Positions 56,779-64,000 of a stretch of 64,000 nt of DNA are shown in pieces (position 1 is the first letter of the stretch; every line of letters starts with the position of its first letter). Source of the DNA: Campanula takesimana (taxonomy: Eukaryota; Streptophyta; Magnoliopsida; Asterales; Campanulaceae). A model generated the notes under the pieces. The model did no database searches. It was given only the letters and a program-made list of their open reading frames with translations, and had not been told where the DNA came from. The DNA lies in contig JAOWBW010000182.1 of the NCBI GenBank assembly GCA_026119855.1, positions 1,585,073 through 1,649,072 on the forward strand, given 5' to 3'. The translations under genes were made by a program, and so were the position numbers.

Positions 56779-57235
56779 TGGTTAATGGCACGGTCGTGTT
56801 TTATATTCGGCACGGCCGTGGTTTATATCTGGAACGGTCGTGTCAGACCAGAAAAATGCCCTTTTTGCCTTTTATCAATTCGTTCTAATTGTGTGTTATC
56901 CTATAGGATTACACTAAGTGGGCAATGGGTTTAAACATAAACCTATAAGATATGATTAGGTTCTAGCAAACCGTCATACCTACCCAAATAGTGTAACTAT
57001 ATACAAGTTCGTATTCCATTATAAAACATATCACAATCCCTTTGTCCACGATGTCATTGAACACAAGTCATGGTCATTGAGTCAACTTGTATTTGTTCAA
57101 TACTTTCTCGATCCTGAATATGTTGATAATCCAAATGACATTGATCCAATCAATTCACTTGAGTTTGGCCAAACATTTCATCAACATCATTCTATGAGGG
57201 GCCCAAGCTTGACATCTCTCCAAGAATTTGAAAAA
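56779..57235 (-). mobile_element. Truncated copia LTR fragment (family of element 3)
   Basis: This is an inverted, diverged copy of about 60115-60650 of the copia element 3 LTR. Shared blocks include the stretch around CAAATGACATTGATCCAATC and the TTCGTTCTAAT/ATTAGAACGAA block. Its box array (56791, 56813, 56835) sits at the same place as in element 3 but with a different flanking variant (CACGACCGTGCC). Confidence 0.75.
56791..56840. repeat. Three CG boxes, spacing 22-22
   Basis: CGGTCG (56791), CGGCCG (56813), CGGTCG (56835). On the LTR strand these read CGACCG, CGGCCG, CGACCG. Confidence 0.8.
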
Positions 57236-59285
57236 GGGGTTGCACGAATGGTCTTCAATGCACCAATTGGTTTGGATCACAAATGGCAACAACGTGCGAC
57301 TCAGTGTTTAAGCTTCTTCCAGCATGTGCCCCTAAAGTATGTCAAAAAGTTTCACGAGAAATGGAGTAACTCTTGCCTTGTCCTCTTATATTTGTTCCCC
57401 CACACGAGGACGAGTCTCTTGCTTTGATCGACAAATGATGACGACCTAGGGGCTATGTGACTCAAGAAAGAGAGCTTCTTTTGCTTCATTTGACAGTTAA
57501 TGAGCCCTAGGGGCTACGCTCAAGAAAGATGTCTAATACTATCCTCAAAAGTCTCTCAAAAGGAATGTCGAAAAGCCTTCTTGTCATGTATGCTCGTGCA
57601 TGTTCCCCCAATCAAGGATATGCCTTTCTTGCTCTACTTACAATCGATGATGGTACTCTGTGGGCTAGACTCAAGTTTGAAAGGCTCCCTCAGTAAAATT
57701 GCAACTCAATTCACCTCCCCCAACGATGGCCCTAGCAAAGTCATGTGCAACATTTGAAGATTCCTATATCAATTTGGTACCGAAAGTCTTTTTAAGGGGC
57801 TTCAACAATCTTTTGGGCAATGACACTTGAGCAATGCAGTGTGGGGAGTGGTCCAAGCTTAAAGGGTCTCTCAGTACTTCACGTCAAAGGTCTTTTGGTT
57901 TGAAAGGAGGGCTCCAATGTTATGAATGAATTTGATGATTCTTGTTATGTTGTGACTTACGACGAGATTATAAAGGAAGTCTTAGAGAAAAGGAAAAAGA
58001 TTCAATATGCTAAACTCACTTAAACGGGTTATAGCGGGTAATAATCCCAATGTTTCTGCAATTTAGCACCCCCTTCTCTGAGATCAAAAGCATCAAGTTG
58101 CGTCCAAGCACTAGTTGCATCCGAAGATCCATCATTCGTTCAACCCGAGAAGACTTAAGCAAACATACTCATTTGAGATCTTATCACACCAAGACCTCAT
58201 CATCCGCAACCTCGACGACACCACAAGACATTATTGCGTTTTTTTGACGTAAGCCTTCCGCCATTTGGGCATCGACCATAATAAGGCCGTTCATCTCCCC
58301 AATAAGAGTAATAAGGAGATCACTTTCAAGAGTTATACCCAATGGTGCATCCGCTCTCAATACAATACCAAGCCAACTCTGAGATATTTTGGGGCTTTAC
58401 ATCGAAAGGTCTTCACATCCCACCATCTAGAAGCCCGCAAACAATAAGTACATGACAGTTGAGGCTTAGCAATCTTTCAAAGCTTGGTATCAATAATCTC
58501 CTTTTGGGGCTTGCTCACATCAACAACAAAAAGGAAATTTATTTGAATGGGCCAAGAACTGATTTATCTTGGGGCTATGCAAGTCGCTTAAAGTTTGGCA
58601 TCAAAGGCATTCTAAGGGCTTTACAATCAGTAACCCCTTGGTATCTCGGCATCGAAAGTCTTTTGAAGCCCATAATTGACAAATCTCTTGGGGCTAGACA
58701 TCAATCTTCATTGGGCACAACAACGACAACAGAATTCGAGCAAGGCAATCCGGACTTCGACTGAACATGACTTAATCTTGGGTTGGCTTTACAAACACAC
58801 AATGATTAAAATGGTTCACCCACGAACTAAAAAAAAAATCTTTTTGCAAGTGTATAAATTCTTTTCCCTCTAATCTTAAAAAAAAACAAAAAAACAAAAA
58901 AACTAAAAGATTTTTATTTTTCTTGTAAATAAACTTTTTTTTGTCTCCTTACTTGTGTAAAAAGTAAATGCTTCATTTTTCTTTGCTCCTAGCTTCTTCC
59001 CCCGAATTCTCAATCACACTTGAAATACGCTGGTCTGGTTCCCTTCAAGGGATACGTAGGCAGCCTTTGGCACGACCAACCCATCATCATGAATGTCATC
59101 CCACCGATACTCCATCAAAGCCAAAAGCAACTCATCATCATCAAGAGCGCAACATTCTCCATCAAAGTTGTAAACATCAGAAATCCATCTCGAATCAAGC
59201 GGCAATGGTAAGTGAAGGTATGAATACATCCAAAACTATCCCCAAAATCACACCGCGCACAAAAGCAATTTCTCCATTCTTACTG
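57236..59285 (+). other. Tat-type 3' untranslated region, no intact gene
   Basis: The phrase GGGGCTA or GGGGCTT recurs many times (near 57450, 57508, 57799, 58391, 58504, 58570, 58689), typically as ...TTGGGGCTA(C/T). An ATACGTAGGCAGCC block near 59052 is a common mark of the 3' region of plant Tat elements. A-rich tract at 58876-58915. The open frames (57077-58764) are not conserved domains. Confidence 0.45.
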
Positions 59286-59684
59286 TAGATACCCCGGGAA
59301 AGCCCACTACTTGGCTAGAGCGGTGGAAGGATCCTAGGATGTCTAACTTGTTTTAGATTTGTAGAGTCACCACCTATGTTATTGAGGAAACATAAGAAAA
59401 ACCTAGAAATAGCCTAATTTATGTACAAAACCAGAGATTCGGGTGAGAAGGGTTCGGGGGTTAGGTGATGGAGTGGGAAGTACTTAAACACCCACTCCGC
59501 CCCGCTTACGCGGGTCTTGCTACTATTGGTGTTCTAATGCTAAAAAGTCCTTCAAATAATACGAGAAATGTGCTAATAGTTATTATGTAAAGAAACGGGG
59601 AGAATAAAAGAGAAGTAAAAGAGAATTGCTTTATTTATTGATTTATGCTAAAGATTACATTAAAAGGAGAATTGTACTAATTTA
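59286..59684 (+). mobile_element. Tat-type LTR (type E), plus orientation, cut by copia element 3
   Basis: Starts TGTAGATACCCCGGGAAAG and continues with GTAGAGTCACCACCTATG. It is the 5' part of an LTR whose remainder lies beyond the copia insertion. Copies at 4300-4663 and 56545-56777 are in the other orientation. Confidence 0.65.
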
Positions 59685-61176
59685 TGTTGGTAGTGGTGCC
59701 CTAGGCACGTTTAATAAACGTTGTAATTGTTATCATTTATTTCATATCAATAAAGAGATGTTTTGATTATTATTGCTGTTCATGTTTACTTATAATAATC
59801 TCCGTCCCTAGTACTTGTTAAGCACTAGTATAAAGGCTAAATGATCATAGGATGATCATGTTAGATTTATGGGTACTTGTTTGGAACAAGGTACTGGACA
59901 TGACCCGCTCTATGAGATTTATGTCATGGTCTATGTCATACATATATCTCATATTAGTTATGTCATTTGAATCCTTAGACATGAAGTTATTATAGTCTTC
60001 CACTTGATGAACATTATGTTTGACATATTCAAACGCTACTTTTAACCGAGTAGTTATAAAGGGTATGATTGGCATAATCGGATTCACGTAGGGAAGAATA
60101 ATAAGCTAAATGAATTTGTCCCTCTTCGGAGAGATGTCAAGCTTAGGCCTCTCGTAGGAATGATGTTGATGAAATGTTCGGCCGGACTCAAATGGATTGA
60201 TTGGATCAATGTCATTTGGATTATCAACATATTCGGAATCGAGAAAGTATTGAACAAAACAAGTTGACCGTTTGACCATGACTTGTGTTCAATGACATCG
60301 TGGACAAAGGGATTATGACATATTCTAAGAGGAATGCGAACTTGTATCTAGTTATACTATTTGGGTAGGTATGACGGTTTGCTAGAACCTAATCATATCT
60401 TATGGGATCATGTTTGAGCCCATTGCCAACTTAGTATAATCCTAGAGGGTCACACACAATAGAACGAATCTTTAAAAGGACTACATTGGTATTTTGGAAA
60501 TTCTGGACATCCTGGGAAGTGGGCGACCGCACAGTATGGACTGCGCGGCCGCACAATTATCTTAGTTTTGTACCAGTTTTGCTTCAGATAGTTGTGCGAC
60601 CGCACAGAGGGTTTTGGGCGGCCGCACAGTGCTGTCGGGTGGCAGATTCCTAATTTGATTAGGAAACGAATTTTGGACGGATTTTGACACAAGTTTCCTA
60701 TTTGGAATAGGTCATACTTGTGTATAAAAGACCAAATTCGGCCAGCACTCAAGGCCAATGATTTTGTGAGTCTCAAAGAGTTTGAGAGAGGGTTTATTTT
60801 GTTCTAAGACATTCTTGGTTGAAGAACAAAATAATACACAAAATAAATTCCATATAGTTCTTTTGATTGTGAAAAAGTGTTTCACAATTTGGTCTAGCAA
60901 CCAAGATCAAAGAAGCTCATTTGATATTCGTTCGAAGTGTGGATACCCCTAGAGGGTGAAAATCATCATCTTCAAAGTTCGTGTTCAAGCTTTGTGATCA
61001 TGATCAAGTCTTCAAACCTCCACCAAAGACCAAGAGAATTTGATAGCCATCAAGGGTTAGTTTATTCCTTTATTCTTATGTTTTATTTGATTTAATCGTA
61101 TGAACGGATCCATGGCTTTGGGTTTCAAAAATTTAAATGCTAAATTCCGTTGCGCATGTTTGATAGAAACCCAACA
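59685..61176 (+). repeat. 5' LTR of copia element 3
   Basis: 1492 bp, TGTTGGTAGTGG ... AAACCCAACA. TATA box GTGTATAAAAGACC near 60720. The CG-box array (60524-60624) lies upstream of it. Confidence 0.88.
60524..60624. repeat. Four alternating CGACCG/CGGCCG boxes, spacing 22-51-22
   Basis: CGACCG (60524), CGGCCG (60546), CGACCG (60597), CGGCCG (60619), each followed by CACA. The central base alternates A, G, A, G. The array ends about 95 bp before the TATA box. Confidence 0.85.
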
Positions 61177-61177
61177 G

Positions 61178-61193
61178 TGGTATCAGAGCCCCG
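61178..61193 (+). promoter_or_regulatory. Primer binding site of copia element 3
   Basis: TGGTATCAGAGCCCCG, one base after the LTR, complementary to initiator tRNA-Met. Confidence 0.92.
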
Positions 61194-62742
61194 TTCACGT
61201 TGATTATTTCAATACCTAGATCATGTTATGTGTATATAAATTGTTTATGTGCCTTGCATGATACGAATATTGGAATATGTGATATATATGTGTTATGTGA
61301 TTTTATGTGGTTTATTGTTTTACAACTTTAATCGCACGATTCAATCGCAATAAATAAATTATGGTGGATTCAGAATTGTTGGTTATTAATTTTTGATTAG
61401 ATCAAAGTTTTAATAATCGGGGAAAAACAATTTTGAGACAAAATTTTCGAACTTAAAATTCTGCACATTCTGATTGAACTGGGCGACCGCACGGAAGATA
61501 CTGGGCGGCCGCACGGTTTTTGGGCGACCGCACAGGTATTTTGGGCGGCCGCACGCCAAGATCAGAATGTCTGATTTTGCTCAAAAATCAGAATTTGGAA
61601 TTTCGAGAGGTTCAACAAAACCAGTAACAGAACCAATCCAGACCTGCTGATCTGGAATGGGTTTTGGGTAGTTGGTTTGTGTGTGGATCTTGGGGTTTGA
61701 TTTTCCTATTTGTTTTAGTCTTGTGATTCCTAGATTGGTTTAAGGTTTGGATGGCTAATCTGCGTTCATCGAGATTGTGTTTCCCAAACTTGATCGCAAT
61801 CAAAGTTTCAAAGATAAAACGAAGTTAGAATTATGAAGAGTTCATAATTGCTAAAATTGAGAAACAAAGTTCTTGATTCAATGATTGGAGATCCATGTGG
61901 AATTGTGAATGCAATTGGCCTACGTTCATCGAGACCATCTATTGCTTAGTTTCGGCCACATGGACTACTTTCTTGGTCTCTTGAATTAGTGCGGGATTGT
62001 GGTTGCCTAATGGCTTAGTTCGACCGCACTTCTTGTTGTCTTGATTTGGAGATAATGACCAAAGTTGAAATAGTCTCATCCTCATAATTATAGAGAAACT
62101 AATGACACATAAATACCATGCTTAAATTAATGGAGATTAATTTAGTGGCTAAACTTGATGTGTAACATGTTTATATTATGTGCTCATAAATGTGTTATAT
62201 GCTACATGTGATGAACCTTCAAAGAAAGTTTTAAGTCTTTTATTGCCATGCCATGATTAAAACACTTGTTAGTACATGAGTGATTTTAATGTAGATTCGC
62301 CCTAGCGAGGTGCATTAAATTTATTTATGTATGAGCAAGATAGATAATGTGGGCACGCCCTAGCGGGACACATTAACTATGCGTTTAAAATGGTTAGACT
62401 TAATTGAGCGTCAAAACAGTTTTGGGCCTAGGCAAAGATGAGGTTTAACATGCCTTTTGAAATTGGATTTCTTAAAGAATCTCATAAAAGGAACTAAGAG
62501 TCATATGAGATATGATTGACAAGAGTTGTCTACCTAATTAATTTGATTTTGTGTAATCCGCCTTAGCGGACTTGAAATTAAATTAAAGCTGGATCTTGGC
62601 CCAATTAAATTATATTATACATTGGATGTATATGAAGGTTATATAATTTAGTGGGAGTATTTTGTTTGAAAAATACATTATTTATCTCTTTAATGAAAAT
62701 CGGTACTTATTAAATTTTGGAAATTTTGCATATTTGTAGATA
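61194..62742 (+). other. 5' UTR of copia element 3
   Basis: No gene. Contains a second CG-box array at 61484-61551 and three CGCC(C/T)TAGCG motifs (62298, 62356, 62559). Confidence 0.7.
61484..61551. repeat. Four alternating CGACCG/CGGCCG boxes in the 5' UTR
   Basis: CGACCG (61484), CGGCCG (61506), CGACCG (61525), CGGCCG (61546), spacing 22, 19, 21. Same GGGCG(A/G)CCGCAC core and same A/G alternation as the array in this element's LTR. Confidence 0.85.
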
Positions 62743-63500
62743 ATGACTAATAACACTCAATCAATGTCGTTGCGATCGATCCCTGAGAAGGATAAGCTCG
62801 AAGAGAATGGTACGAACTTTATGGATTGGATCCGTAGCATAAGAATCGTTCTTAGGCAAGAAGATAAGTTGTACATTCTCGATGGGCCTCTCCCCGCTGA
62901 ACCACCGCCTACTGCCCCTAGGGTAGAAAGAGACAATTACAAGAAACATCGTAATGATTCTAGAGATGTAAGTTGTCTCATGCTTGCTGCTATGTGTTCA
63001 AAACTCCAACAAAGTTTGGAGCATTTGGAAGCCTATGAGATAGGCGTGGAGTTGAGAACCATGTTTCAAGAGCAAGCTAGGCAAGAGAGGTACAAGACCA
63101 TTGTTGCATTCACTACTAGTAAAATGAATGAAGGGCAACAAGTGAGTCCTCACTTTCTTAAAATGAAAGGTTATGTAGAGCACCTTGAGAAACTTGGCTA
63201 TCCAATCCCATTGGAGCTAGCCACGGATCTCATTCTTAATTCATTGCCTAAAAGTTATAATCAGTTTGTGATGAATTATAACATGCATGGAATGGATAAG
63301 AATCTCTCTGAGTTGCATGGATGCTCAAAACTGCAGAGATGAAAATTGTGGAGAAAGGTTCTCCCGTGCTCTTGGTTCATGATGGAAGAAGCCTGGTGCC
63401 AAAGGCAAGGGTAAGGCAAAAGTTGTCAAACCCAAGATAAGCAAGGCAAAGGTTGCCAAGGCTTCTGAGGCAAAACCCGATACACAAAAGGATGCAATTT
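62743..63500 (+). pseudogene. gag of copia element 3
   Basis: Starts MTNNTQSMSLRSIPEKDKLE. The first 199 codons (to 63342) show the plant copia gag pattern (NFMDWIRSIRIVLRQEDKLYIL, ILNSLPKSYNQFVMNYN). A one-base loss near 63319 moves the frame (MLKTAEMKIVEKGS continues in another frame), and a second change near 63390 shifts it again to a Lys-rich segment leading to the zinc finger. gag would form the particle and bind RNA. Whether the lesions are real or sequence errors is uncertain because the rest of the frame is clean. Confidence 0.85.
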
Positions 63501-64000
63501 GTTTCCATTGTCAAGAAATTGGTCATTGGAAACGTAATTGCAAGGCTTTCTTGGAAGAGCAAAAGAAGAAGAAGGGCAGCAAGGCTGCGTCGACTTCAGG
63601 TATCTATATGATAGATATTCTCCTTTCTACCACTGATTCTTGGGTATTGGATACCGGATGTGGTTCTCACATTTGTCTAAATGTGCAGGGACTAAAGAAT
63701 AGGAGACTGCTTAAAGAAGGTGAAGTAGATCTACGTGTGGGAAATGGAGCAAGAGTTGCTGCATTAGCCGTAGGGACTTATGAAGTCACTTTACCTTCCG
63801 GATTAATTCTTGTTTTGAACAATTGTTATTATGTTCCGGATTTAAGCAGAAATATTATTTCAATTTCTTGTTTGGATAATGAGGTTTTAAGTTTCTTATT
63901 GAGAATAAGAAATTTTCTATTTATTTAAATGATGTGCTTTATGGTATTGCCAATTCATTTAATGGCCTTTATATCTTGGATGTCAAGAATGAAAATAATG
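63501..64000 (+). pseudogene. Zinc finger and protease of copia element 3 (partial)
   Basis: The CCHC finger CFHCQEIGHWKRNC is at about 63500-63541. A protease follows with active-site context SWVLDTGCGSHICLN near 63640 (D-T-G) and the GTYEVTLPSG...NNCYYVPDLSRNIIS block leading to the pre-integrase region. A further one-base loss near 63880 breaks the frame, after which FKFLIENKKFSIYLND continues to the window edge. Integrase and RT are expected just beyond. Confidence 0.85.

Larger units (their letters stand above)
59685..64000 (+). mobile_element. Ty1/copia element 3, 5' half (runs off the window)
   Basis: 5' LTR 59685-61176, PBS 61178-61193, long 5' UTR, gag from 62743, CCHC finger, protease; integrase and RT lie beyond 64000. 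LTR backbone is related to copia element 1 and 56779-57235. ATTTA precedes the LTR. Three apparent single-base losses break gag-pro. Confidence 0.9.

Noticed and set aside
57077..58764. Series of plus-strand frames of 60-116 residues
   Set aside because: The first lies in an inverted copia LTR fragment and the rest in a Tat 3' untranslated region; no conserved domain.
60450..60776. 108-residue minus-strand frame across the copia LTR
   Set aside because: It is antisense to the U3/TATA region and crosses the CG boxes; no domain.

Overview
The base composition, spliced genes, nested LTR retrotransposons, Stowaway/hAT/CACTA/Helitron elements and long microsatellites mark this as nuclear DNA of a flowering plant, most likely a eudicot. 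The species cannot be told from this sequence. Almost all of it is transposable-element DNA. The only recognisable non-TE gene is one serpin (protease inhibitor) pseudogene at 15.9-17.2 kb. I saw no tRNA, rRNA, CRISPR or intact cellular gene.

Layout. 0-4.7 kb: end of a Tat-like Ty3/gypsy element (antisense ORFs, a minisatellite, its 3' LTR from 2215) with a solo LTR (2427-3923, target duplication AGGAT) inside that LTR, then the edge of another Tat-type LTR. 4.7-6.4 kb: a four-exon, slightly decayed retroelement-associated gene (PF04195-like) on the + strand. 7.1-14.6 kb: minus-strand gypsy element A (5' LTR, PBS, gag, PR, RT, RNase H, INT), split near the end of pol by a young 1.75 kb non-autonomous LTR element (7454-9206). 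14.6-19.3 kb: hAT MITE, serpin pseudogene, unassigned DNA. 19.3-32.8 kb: gypsy element B, same family as A, split two codons into gag by a 9.27 kb copia element (20177-29445), itself carrying a ~1.2 kb insertion in its RT. 32.9-33.7 kb: MITEs and microsatellites. 33.7-51.6 kb: an 18 kb Tat-type element (T1) with both LTRs, sense gag-pol and antisense spliced ORFs, interrupted by a 5.1 kb CACTA-like element full of Stowaway MITEs and by a hAT MITE with an exact 8-bp duplication. 51.9-55.1 kb: Stowaway MITE hosting a telomere-like foldback element and a Helitron. 55.6-59.7 kb: LTR fragments and a Tat 3' UTR. 59.7-64 kb: 5' half of a copia element running off the window.

The main unexplained signal is a set of regularly spaced CG boxes. 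Unrelated retroelements (copia LTRs, a copia 5' UTR, a gag-only element, gypsy LTRs) each carry 2-4 copies of a short CpG-rich box (CGACCG/CGGCCG, GGTCCG or GCGCGCGCCTCC) at constant spacing: 22-23 bp pairs in the copia and gag-only elements, 29-bp triplets in the Tat-like element. In the LTRs whose TATA box is visible, the boxes lie about 80-230 bp upstream of it. The box sequence differs between families but the spacing is kept. A second theme is antisense, spliced extra ORFs carried by the Tat-type elements, inactivated mainly by C-to-T type stop codons.
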